Of a stretch of DNA of 64,000 nt, positions 54,084 to 64,000 are shown piece by piece (the first letter of the stretch is position 1; every line of letters starts with the position of its first letter). The DNA comes from Chromobotia macracanthus. Lineage: Eukaryota; Chordata; Actinopteri; Cypriniformes; Botiidae. The position numbers and the translations under genes are program-made. Location: NCBI GenBank assembly GCA_036877525.1, contig JAZGTH010000011.1, positions 4,104,001 to 4,168,000 on the forward strand. The letters run 5' to 3'. Under the pieces are notes generated by a model. The model saw only the letters and a list, made by a program, of their open reading frames with translations, was not told where the DNA came from and ran no database searches.

Positions 54084-54089
54084 ATTAAA
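54084..54089 (+). terminator. chchd6: Possible chchd6 polyadenylation signal
   Basis: ATTAAA 246 bases after the predicted stop, followed by sequence that could be cleaved within 30 bases. It is a variant signal, and other sites further down cannot be excluded. Confidence 0.35.
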
Positions 54090-55460
54090 ACCATATCTTT
54101 AGAAACAGACAACCGTGAGCAGTGTGTCTATTTGTTCATTTTATTTGTTCACTTTGCGCCGTTATTATTATTTAACGATTTACGGAATCGTCCTGTGGTG
54201 TGTACGACAGTTTACAATGACCATGTCTGTTAAGCTACCAAAATATTGTAAAAGTCGTTCCTATGACTTTTATTCCAAATCGAGTTTTGAAGCTGTTTGA
54301 CAGTGAAAATCTTGCCCTCGGCAGTAGCTTTCAAATCAGATATGGCACCTTTCAACACAAAGAACATCGAAACTGTGAACGGGAAAAAAAAACGTCGTCC
54401 GTTCCCACGTTTTTCTGTTCTGGGAGATAAATATAAACAGCGTATGGGTTTGGAGTAAGGTGGGAGAGCAGACAGTGACTGATTTATCGTTTTTGCGTGA
54501 ACTGTTTCTCCAATCAAACCGACATTAACATTTTTGAACGTTAGAGGAAACGAGAACACAATGTCGTAGTCAGATCGACTTTAACCTATTTTTTAAAGAT
54601 GAAGTGATGTCGTTCGCAGCGAGAAGAAAGATGAAGACGTGATTGATCTGTGAGATGCGACACGGTTTTGGTGTCATACACACAAACACACACTACTTCA
54701 ATTTGTTGCTTTTGACATGGTCGGGTTTCCCATGTGAGCTCAGGCAATTATGGTGAGATGGCATCACACACACATACACACACACACACACAACCCTCAA
54801 TTATCCAGCTGACACACACTGCATCCCTCCGCTCGGTTCAGACCCACACAGGCTTCGTGTCAGAATACACACACCTCTCTGTCAGGCCTAATAAGGTTCT
54901 CAATTCATGCTAGCAGGATTGACTTGGGAATTACCTTGTTAAGGATACAGCCGAGCTGAGGCAGGTTTCCTTTACTGAATCTGTGTACGTGTTGGTGGTC
55001 TGTCATTATACAGTGTTGAGGGAGCCAGCAGTGATCTGTTATTTAGGGGTAACTTTATTATTTATTATTATTACTTTATTACGTTATTTAGGTCATGTTT
55101 ACTTCTGTGCAAAAACCTTTGCAAAACGTTGACATAAAAATGGCACATGCAAGCCATTGTGACATATTTCAGAGCCAAGCTAAAAATTCAACAGGAAATC
55201 AAATGTAGGACGAGGCTTGATTGTATCCAGGAATTGATTGTATTGTAACAACACGTGTTCAATAGCAGAGTGTAGCCAGATCTGAACGTAAGATGGCAGA
55301 TGATTGTGGAGGAAAATTCCCGTGATGAAGCGCCAGTATTTACCAGGACCAGAATGTGAAGGCTACAAGCGAGCGTTTCAATAGATCCTGATGGTAATTC
55401 TTTTTCAAATCAAATGTGCTATTATTTTTGTAAAAGCGTTAGATTGCTTTAACTATTGGG

Positions 55461-55612
55461 ATGTTTCTGTAGCTTAGCTGGTAGAGCATTGCATTAGCAA
55501 TGCAAAGGTTGTAGGTTCAATTCCCAGGGAACACACACACATACTAATCAAATGTATGGCTTTAATGCACTGGACGTTGCTTTGGATAAAGGTATCTGCC
55601 AAATGTAAATGT
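55461..55612 (+). repeat. tRNA-derived SINE, nearly full length
   Basis: TTTCTGTAGCTTAGCTGGTA, GAGCATTGCATTAGCAATGC, GGTTGTAGGTTCAATTCCCA and the tail GCTTTGGATAAAGGTATCTG then CCAAATGTAAATGT. Confidence 0.87.
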
Positions 55613-56089
55613 AACATTTTTGGAAGGATGCATTACGCAACTGTAGCCTAAAGCAAAACCCAATTCATTTTGTTATTGGTTAACATACAAATATAACCCA
55701 ATTATTTATAAAGCCATTTATTCTTTGAACAAAATGCACTGATAAATTGTGCACAATACAAATAAGTAATAACGAGTAAATAATGTCACTGCTGGAATGT
55801 TTGTCACTGCTGTTTGCCTTTTAAACTGAGATAAGCAGAAACACTGTGACATATCACTTTAGAAAAACAATCAGCAGGTAATGATTTATGGTTCTCATGT
55901 GTATGAGTGTGCGAGAACCCGTGGGACCCTGTTAGTACAGGCCCTTTAGACTGTGATGAGAGTCAGCAGAAGTGCTCTGTTCTGTGTGGTGAGGACAAGA
56001 TGGCAGGCGAGTTGAGGAGAGGGCAAAGGTTAACACAATCAGTGCTCCATCATACACCAATGAGGTGTGACAGCTCAGCCATACACAAC

Positions 56090-56091
<2 letters not shown>

Positions 56092-56123
<32 letters not shown>
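56092..56123 (+). repeat. (GA)n microsatellite
   Basis: About 15 GA units. Confidence 0.95.
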
Positions 56124-56124
<1 letters not shown>

Positions 56125-56236
56125 AGCTGGGCTTCACTGTGCACACCTCTGACACAGGCATGCTAATCTCCTATGCTGTCAGATACGCACTGATTGTCGC
56201 CATTACAAACTGTGCAACGTGCAAACAGAAGCTACT

Positions 56237-56580
56237 GAAGCTGCAAACTGTAACTTTTTTTGGTTACAAATGAGCAGAGATCAGTTTTGGAGCAGGTACA
56301 TGACAAGTGTTCAACACAATGTCCTTACCTTACCCTGATTCACAATGGTAAGTTTATAATAAGGATTTATAATTTGAGCTGTCAGGTCTGATTTCGCGGG
56401 ATATGTTGCATGTCCGGGTGCTGTAGATGGTGCAGTGTTTGTAGCTTGTTCTACAGCAGTTGTTTAGAATTTAAACTTGTCATTCGTGTTAAGAAAATAC
56501 ATGTGCAAGTAACTTGCAAATTTTATGTTTTACCCAGAGATGGCGTTAGAGAGGCAAACGTTATAGATTGCAGCTTTAAA
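56237..56580 (+). mobile_element. MITE with AAGCTGCAAACTGTAAC ends
   Basis: Left GAAGCTGCAAACTGTAACTT and right ACGTTATAGATTGCAGCTTT are terminal inverted repeats. The interior ATTCACAATGGTAAGTTTAT is shared with the 18028 copy. Confidence 0.75.
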
Positions 56581-56689
56581 AGCCCCAAAAAAATTGGGGC
56601 TTCAGCCTTCTGGTTGAGAAACACTGACACAGATGTAAGCGAACTTTGGTTGTAACAAATGAACTGTTATTTCTGGTGACCACCTCACA

Positions 56690-56930
56690 GTCTCTGTTGA
56701 TCCACTCTGTGTCCCCAGGCCTCAGTCCATCCTGAGCATGTTCCCCTGACATTTGGATTGCATTAACGTGCAGCCCTTTAGACAAACAGAGTCTGGCTGT
56801 GGTTGTTGAGCATGCTGTTATTACCATCATGTCGTGTGCGCCGTCACCGCTCTGCTCACCCTCCTCCAGTGGCCGACCCGCGCCGGTGCGCGTGGGCCCC
56901 TCTGCATTGGAGCCCCAGCACAGCACTGCT
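56690..56930. other. GC-richer repeat-free stretch
   Basis: Includes GTCGTGTGCGCCGTCACCGC and CTCCTCCAGTGGCCGACCCG. A minus-strand open frame of 124 codons covers it but has no family features. It could be a CpG-type or conserved non-coding element. Confidence 0.2.
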
Positions 56931-58548
56931 TTAGAGAAATATATAACCACAACTAGCTGACATTACATTCCCGTACACATGCAGTCTGTCCCTCACGCCT
57001 GCACACACACTGACATTTATCTTCAAATACCATGATAGTCGTCGTCTTTTATTAGATCCTCTCGCTGTGCAAAGATGAGAGTAATTAGAGAGGAACGGCC
57101 CCCGCTCTCTTCCGTCCCTTTTTATTGCTTTTCACTCGTCTATGATGGCATATGATGGCATAATGCGTCCTCACAAGAGAACAGCTGAGACTGTGTGGCT
57201 TTCAGCAGAGCTGCTTCACACACGGTGAATGAGGTGAGGCTGTTACGTGTTATACTTGTGAGGTTTCACATTTCTTCATGTGAAGTTTGGATTCTGTGTT
57301 TTATTGCTCACTTCAGCTCTATTCAGTGACAATGTGAGATTCTTCAACTTTTGATAGTGTATTTTCTCATGTTTCTTCCATAGGTTCCAGTTAATTGAAA
57401 TAAAAATGATTTTTTTATGACAGAAAAAAAAATTTTATGACAGAAATATTCAAGGTTGTTTACCGTTTCTAGGCCACTTATCAAAAAAACAAGCTTATGA
57501 CATTGACATTATCTGCATATTATAATCTACATGTAAATAAGCTACTTAGAGAATGTACACAATGCCTGAGTAATGTGCTTTACTGTATTAATAATTCAGT
57601 GTATTTACTGACAAATATAACTAAAAACCTTAACTGCAATTTCTTCACACCGGAACAGCCAGTTTGAGACATTAAGAGGCTGTAGAAAAGATTTATTATG
57701 AAGGCATTGCATATTCATGAAAAGAGCAACCTGATTGGTTAGGGTTAGGTTTCTCTAATCAGGTAGTGCTCTCCTCATAAATATTAATGAGCTTTCCCAT
57801 GCCATCCTATGCTTCAGAATATTGCAGATTGGTATAACTAGCTACAAAGTTCACATACAATGTTTATGGGAGCCTTGTACATACGTAAGTACATATACAT
57901 AAGTACGTGTATACATAAGTGCTGCACAAAAGCCTACGAAATGTGACGAGCACAGTCTGGTTAAAATATGTACCGCATTGCTTTCCATAAAAGCTACTTA
58001 TCTCTGTACGGATGTCACATTGGGTATGTATCACCGGTTGTTTAGATGTGATTTCCTGGTTATATATCACTGCCAATTACTGTTATTTCTCTTTAAACTG
58101 TTATGAACTGTCATCAACACATTAAATTGCAGCGCATAATGCGTTAATGAGAAGTCCAGCTCTTTTTCTAAATTAACTTTGCATTTTAGATTCTCGTATG
58201 TTTTGATTACATCTTCAAGAGCCTCGTTTTAGTTCCCAAAGCTATAAGTCACACATTGGTAGTTTCAGTGCCTGTCTGCTGCAATATATCAGAAGGGTCC
58301 AGAGATGGGCCTTTTAAGTGGTCCTTCCTCCTAATACCCCTGTTATTGCTGCCATCAGTATGCTACAGTGCCTTTATTTGCTCTGCTAAACTTCCTCATG
58401 TTCTTTTAATGACAGCGGAATTGATTATTAACTGCTGTGACCATTTGAGACGCGATCTGCAGGTGTGGAGGATTTCCGCCCTGTGCTGCACATTCTTGTG
58501 GAAATGTTATGAGTGTGGTCATAGACTGTGGTGGATCCATAATGGTTT

Positions 58549-58615
58549 GTAACAGTGTAGTGGTTAAATATCTGCACTGGCCTTTGAAAGGTTGTAGGTT
58601 CTAATCCTGCAAAAG
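58549..58615 (+). repeat. SINE head fragment
   Basis: ACAGTGTAGTGGTTAAATAT (A-box region) and GGTTGTAGGTTCTAATCCTG (B box), similar to the fragment at 36171. Confidence 0.45.
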
Positions 58616-61004
58616 TTTTTTAGGAACTGATTAGTGTGCGTGAACAGGAAGTTCCAGCTGACTTCAGTGTTGGGATGTAATTCAGAGTGAAACAGGAAAT
58701 GGGGATGCGGCTTGTTTTTTCTCTGGGAACTGACTGGAACTCAACCAGTAGGTTTTTCAAAGCTCGCAGTAGACTGATGGTCAGAGGGGAGTGGTTAACG
58801 GCTCTGTCTCCGTCCCCAAGCCGCCAGACTGATGTCATCCGAAAAGGACTGCCGGAGAAGTACATGTTCAGGGCACTTGAACTGTAAAAAATAATGACAT
58901 GCACAAATAATTTATAATACACAGCAATATTTCATAAAAAATAAAGATTGCATGTTTTGATTTCATGCTGACTTTAAGGAACAACACCAGTGTATCCACA
59001 ATCAAGACACGTGAGGTCAACATGGTTTTCGTAACCCGCCTCCTTAAAACAAAGCTGGCATTTGCTTTTGAGGAGGTATTTTGTCTGTGATTGGAAGGCT
59101 GCATCACAATGCATGCCAATGGTAAGACTTTCTGTGGTGTTATGTTAACTTTATGTGATGTTAACTTCATTCAAAAAATGTCTCTGCCTGTGTTGCCTAG
59201 ATGATGTCAGCCAACAAGGAAAGATTGCTTCTTTGGTTTATTGCTGGTTGTTGAATTGTGCATTATAAGATCTGGATTATAAGGTACTAGTCAAAGTAAA
59301 CAGGGTTGGTTATTGTCCTCGGTTGCCCCAAGAAAGCCTGTCCTTGTAATAAGTGCAGGTTGCTCTGAACTGAAGCTCAGTTAAATGACTAATTAGTAAA
59401 TGACAAATTATACTGTGATATATGATGTTATTAACACTGTGCGGTGATTAAAATCTGTGCCATTTTACGCATTTTCCCCTTGACAGAAATAAACCTGAAG
59501 ACCTGAAAAACTTTTTATAAAAGCAATGAATTCAGTCCCACATTTGCATCCTTTGGCACCCGATGCAACAGGATGTTTGACAGGCAGGTTTCAATCAGCA
59601 CGTCTTGTATCTTTTAATAGGAAAGCGTGGAGAGGGGCTTGTAAAAACTCTTTACAATACGATTGCTTTGTTAGTTAAAACTACGTAATTATGAATATTT
59701 CCATAACAAGTATTGGTCTTACATAAGGCCTGTTTACGCTACGCCATCTAACTATAAAGGTGCTTATAACCGTAACTAAATAAACCGATGGCGAGCTGCT
59801 GAAAACGAGTCAGCCTTTAAGTTTAAGACTGGAAAAAGTGATCCCATGATATCGTTTCTTTGTAAGGTGATGTGGAGTCCACCATTCTTCACATTCAGAG
59901 AGGTTATTAAAACTTTAAATGCACCTGCCTTTAATGTTAATTTCAATATTTGCAAAACCTTAAATATTCAATTCAAATATTGTTAACATGGGTTCATGCA
60001 CAATGTACTAACGCGAGCAAACAACAAACAGTTGCATTTGCGTTAAGCGACTGTAAGAAAGACTAAGAGATGCTGTGAAATACATATTGCTCCTGGATAG
60101 TTTGTGTTAGTTGCATATAGTTGCATTAACTAATGACTAGAACCTTATTGTAAAGAGTTACCAGACTCTTGTAATAATCTTTAAATATCCACTGTAATTA
60201 TCTATCATTGTGACAGGAGAAAAAAAATCAATGCTTCTTCAGATTTGTTCCTTTATCCCAGATCAACGCTTGTGAGGGGTATTTTTCATGTTGCATGGCT
60301 GATTTATAATCATCTGTTTGAGGGGAATCAATAGTTTCTTTTCTTCCCAGAGAATAAAGCAGAACTAGCGATATATCAGAAGCTCCCCTGAGGTTTTTGT
60401 GCACTCTTTCATGTTGACCGTCTTATCGCTTGTTACTGTGAGCAGCCAGCAGTGAATTGCTCTTCACAACATCTTTAATATACTCACCTTTTCCATGCAT
60501 TTCAAACTCTTACACCCCCCACACATTTTAACCTGACGGAAACAACCCATGAAATCTCAGACAGGTGTTTGATTTCTCCTGAAATGTGTGCACACGGCCG
60601 AGATCTGCTTGAGCACCACATAGTCAGATCCTCTTTTGCTCAGCCTCTTTCAACTGCCTGAACCCATTTTATGCTTGTTTCGTTCCCAAGTCTCCTCACC
60701 AGGGGGAACATGGTTGACAATAGGCCCTAATTAAAGCATGCTGTGGGCTGACAGAGCCCATTCTTCTCTACTGTGTCCCGTTTAAGTGCGCCTCCCTTCC
60801 TGTGCAATCCACACTCATCCCATCTCAGCTCATTTTAAGTGTAACCGGCAAGATTTAATGGAAGCTCCGGGTGACAGGAAGTAAACGCGACCTAGTGGGT
60901 CTCTTGGATAGTTTCTTTTGTGTTGTCCGTACACCGTGTGTGTGCAGTAGGAGCACAGTTATAGTTTTTTGTGGGATGTGTTGTGGGCTTCTATCTGTTT
61001 TTGA

Positions 61005-61270
61005 AGTCAAGAGAACTTTATTGTCATTCCGCTATATGTGGAGGCATACAAAGAAACAAAATGTCGTATTTCACAAGACCACGGTGTTGCACATTTAACA
61101 TACAGTATATAAATATACACATATATAAGTAAACTATACACAAATCTTACCTATACTTTTTAGCAAACAGTATAGCTAAACCTAAACTATAAACTAAGAA
61201 TTTAAATAATAATCTAACTATACATATCACTGACAAATATATTATTAAAACATATCTCACTTCACTGTTT
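61005..61270 (+). repeat. Putative dispersed repeat (CTTTATTGTCATTCCGC)
   Basis: GTCAAGAGAACTTTATTGTC, then AAAGAAACAAAATGTCGTAT and CACAAGACCACGGTG, a block that resembles a frequent fish interspersed repeat from memory, followed by AT-rich sequence. Confidence 0.45.
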
Positions 61271-61480
61271 GTGATTCTGAATGGTGGTCAGGTTGCGGAG
61301 TGGCAAATTCAGCTCCTACTGTATGTGTCTGGGGCCCGGGGCCCATAATGGTTAGAATGTATTTGCTGGTGGCCCTGGGGGTCCTTCATAGGTCCTCCAG
61401 TATGTTTTAATAAGTATCAGCTTTGTCTGAAAGTTTTCCTAAAACTCCCAGAAGATAAAAACAGACCGAGACAATTATAG

Positions 61481-61482
<2 letters not shown>

Positions 61483-61532
<50 letters not shown>

Positions 61533-61566
61533 ATATATATATATGTATGTGTGTGTGTGTGTGTTT
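61483..61566 (+). repeat. Compound (TC)n(TA)n(TG)n microsatellite
   Basis: TC units run into TA then TG units over about 84 bases. Confidence 0.95.
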
Positions 61567-61917
61567 CTAAAAAAATACAATGTGTACAGTGAAAGTCATG
61601 GGTTTCTAAAATTGCATTCTGTCTCTGATGAATAATCTACAGTCTCTGTAGCTGCAAACTCTATTGAAAGGTTAAAACAAACAGAGTAAGTTAATAAAAC
61701 TGTCAGAGCTCAGAGGAAACGATCATACTTTAGTATCCAATTAGACATGTTGGAAGACTGGATTCTGGTGTTAGACTTTTTTATTGCTGTTATTTTATAT
61801 TGTCACTGACTAATTGGTTTCTGCATTTTGGAACTATTTGAAAAAAACTCACTTTAAACTCAGTGACAGATAAAATAACAGTACAAGACCGATATATTTT
61901 TTCTGGTCCAGCAGATA

Positions 61918-62205
61918 CCCAGCTAACAATTGTAGGTTGCAAGAATGTTTCCCTAACGTTACCATTAAGCAACAAAAATGTTAAATGTTATTTTGAAAGT
62001 TCTATAAACATTCAAAACGTCAAGTTGTTTGGATGTTATATTAAATAAACATTATTGCTTGATTATAAGAATATTATTCACACAACTTTTAAATTCTGTA
62101 ATGTTTTCTAAGCATTCCACTAGCAACTTAAGAGTAACGTTTTTTAAATATATGAGATATATTTATGACACCACTAGTTAATACCAAAAAGACAACAACT
62201 AAACC
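61918..62205 (+). mobile_element. CCCAGCTAAC-family element, right end degraded
   Basis: Starts CCCAGCTAACAATTGTAGG, GCAAGAATGTTTCCCTAACG, as in the 22517 copy; the right end cannot be placed clearly. Confidence 0.65.
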
Positions 62206-62694
62206 AAGAACTGTGGTGCTGTGGTGACATTTGTATGTGTGGGGCTGAATGTTTTCTGAACCTCACTACAGGTAAACTGGAAATCCAGTGTCACTTACAC
62301 AGAAATTAAAACAGCTTGAGGCTGTGTGTCCATGCACTGGTAAAGCTCGTTTCAAAGACTCCGAGTGGCAGCTTTGGCTGGAAAATGGCCCAGCACCTCC
62401 TGGTGTAACTCTCCACATGATGGAAAACATCTGTCAGAGCTTTTTTACTGTGTGGAGACAGAAAATTGCCTGAAGGGTCTCTCTATAGGCCTGGAGGCAA
62501 GAAATCCAGACAACCAGCATTAACATGCTGTTCCACAGACGTAGGCTGTTCAAAAGGTGTTCAAAAGATTGCTAATGAATACACATAAATGTCGAACCTG
62601 CAGCAACTCTCATTTGATATCTTTAAAGAGTCTAATCGCCAAATATCTTTCCTAAAGTACATTTGGCAGTCAGGGCTCTTGGAAGATGCTCATA

Positions 62695-62870
62695 GGCTTT
62701 GTTCCAAAACCTAGTGTGCTGCCTACCTAGACAGCATTTTAGGGCATACTGTAGGCAAGCGCTTGATGCAAAGGCTGTTTCAAACCAGGTGGGAAAGTTA
62801 TGCTTTTGTGTGGCTTGCAGGCTGTGCAGGGTTGCTAACTAGGTAGCTACCTACCTAACTAGGTAGGTAT
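62695..62870 (+). repeat. Putative repeat (GTTCCAAAACCTAGTGTGCT)
   Basis: GTTCCAAAACCTAGTGTGCT then GCCTACCTAGACAGCATTTT resembles a repeat common in cyprinids. The end has a CTAGGTAG tandem/inverted run. Confidence 0.4.
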
Positions 62871-63269
62871 ATCATTAACTTTTTTCAACCTAAAAGTTTT
62901 AACCTTGCTGTGTTCTCCCCTAAATGTTGCAATTTCATGAGAGACTGAAACACTTCTTTTGCGACAACATGTAACCGGTTGGTGAGACATGTATGGCTGA
63001 GCGATTCCATTTCTCTCACATTCATTAATGACGTTGTCTCAGCAGTCAGAAAACTGTTCGTTCAGGGCAGAATATTCCGGTTAAATGGAGTGGAATGATT
63101 AGCATGTTCTGACAGGTCACTCACTGCTGTGAGCAGGTCAGTGAGAGGCTGCGTTTCGGGTGATCAGTTTCCAGCCAGCTGTTGCTTGATTGGTTAAACA
63201 TGTCTGTTTTTTTTATCTAATTTTGCCATCCGTCTGCATTTAATGTAAGCATTAAAACAGAATCAACAC

Positions 63270-63560
63270 TTAAAGGCAGGGTCTCTTCACATCCTGCTAG
63301 CAATCACTAAGTGGTATAAATACATTTATATAAAAATATGTCTTCTGTGGAATGCGCAGGACCATAAAATGTTCGTCCAATCATTGTATTCGGTCCAAAT
63401 CCAATGATAGGATGTCCTACTTGCCTGTCAAACTATGTATTTGCATGTGTTTTTAGAGGAGGCGTGGCTTTGGAGAGCTCTCTGAAGAGAGGGCGGGATC
63501 TTTTGCTTTTTAAACACTTACTATTGCTAGCCGTCTTGAAATTGCCTGCCCTACCTTTAA
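63270..63560 (+). mobile_element. MITE with TTAAAGGCAGGG ends
   Basis: Left TTAAAGGCAGGGTCTCTTCA...CTGCTAGCAATCACTAAG and right CTTACTATTGCTAGCCGTCT...GCCTGCCCTACCTTTAA are inverted repeats; 291 bases. Related to the copy at 34398. Confidence 0.7.
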
Positions 63561-64000
63561 CACATTTCCGATGTACTATGCACAATGTACTTTGTTCAAA
63601 AGAGACAAGATGTTTGTCTTTGTAATCTTTCATGTGTACTAATCATGTGTGCTGTGCCAATATGCACTGCAGCATGTGGTGACACTGTACAGATAAGAAA
63701 TATGCGACGTACTGTGACAATTTAAAGAAGTACAAACACATGCTGCATGCTGCAACTAAACATACACTCATTAACGGCTTCCTCAGCTACATTTACCACC
63801 ATCCGAACATTCCCCTGACGTCAGCAGACACACAGACGCACCACTGAGAGAAAACAGTCTCAAGATTGTTGTAAGATTTAGAGCGTGAGCTAAAATGCTG
63901 CTGTGTGTATATTTGAACAAGCCATCTAGCAGGGTGTGCACCATTCAGAATGACCTTATTTACCACAGTTTGCTTTCTGAATTGAATATGAATTGACGTA

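Larger units (their letters stand above)
54100..64000. other. Intergenic region downstream of chchd6
   Basis: No gene recognised on either strand. It holds SINEs, MITEs and simple repeats (listed separately) and some repeat-poor stretches, for example 56690-56930 and 56990-57240, that could be regulatory. Confidence 0.5.

Noticed and set aside
19617..55612. tRNA genes
   Set aside because: The A- and B-box matches are parts of SINEs with the shared CTTTGGAT tail and do not fold as complete tRNAs.
56576..56950. 124-codon minus-strand open frame in the downstream region
   Set aside because: Partly covers the end of a MITE and shows no known domain; kept only as a GC-richer stretch.
1..64000. 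CRISPR arrays, bacterial operons, phage or viral genes
   Set aside because: None seen; gene structure and repeats are those of a vertebrate nuclear genome.

Overview
Window of a vertebrate nuclear genome, almost certainly a ray-finned and probably cyprinid fish. The reasons are intron/exon genes with GT-AG splice sites, fish-type seryl-tRNA synthetase and MICOS subunit sequences, many tRNA-derived SINEs, and short inverted-repeat DNA transposons of kinds common in carp-like fishes. There is no bacterial operon structure, and most long open frames here are chance frames in introns or repeats.

Layout on the + strand. (1) 331-1239: the last two visible coding exons of an IL-17-receptor-D-like protein carrying a SEFIR signalling domain. 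Upstream exons lie outside the window. Its stop codon is supplied by an inserted non-autonomous DNA transposon. (2) 3461-9330: sars1, cytosolic seryl-tRNA synthetase, in 11 coding exons over about 5 kb. Its first exon is present as two tandem, differently damaged copies (3786 and 4031), just before a roughly 415-bp TG-rich microsatellite. Three 73-81 bp tandem repeats lie in the promoter. (3) 10529-53838: chchd6 (MIC25/MICOS), eight coding exons spread over 43 kb and predicting 235 residues: an N-terminal myristoylation-type start, a coiled-coil middle and a C-terminal twin CX9C CHCH domain. The last exon encodes only seven residues plus the stop, 13.5 kb downstream of the CHCH exon. (4) 54100-64000: no gene recognised; repeats plus some non-repetitive, GC-richer islands.

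The three genes are transcribed in the same direction but belong to different processes: innate immune signalling, translation, and mitochondrial cristae organisation. No functional cluster is implied.

The large chchd6 introns hold SINEs (some with a V-SINE-like body), several MITE families, one hAT-like element with a degenerate 8-bp target duplication, a near-perfect foldback element, simple repeats, and several non-repeat islands that may be conserved non-coding elements. The observations most worth a second look are the transposon-derived C-terminus of the SEFIR gene, the duplicated and decayed sars1 first exon, the promoter tandem repeat, and the foldback element at 43637-43880.
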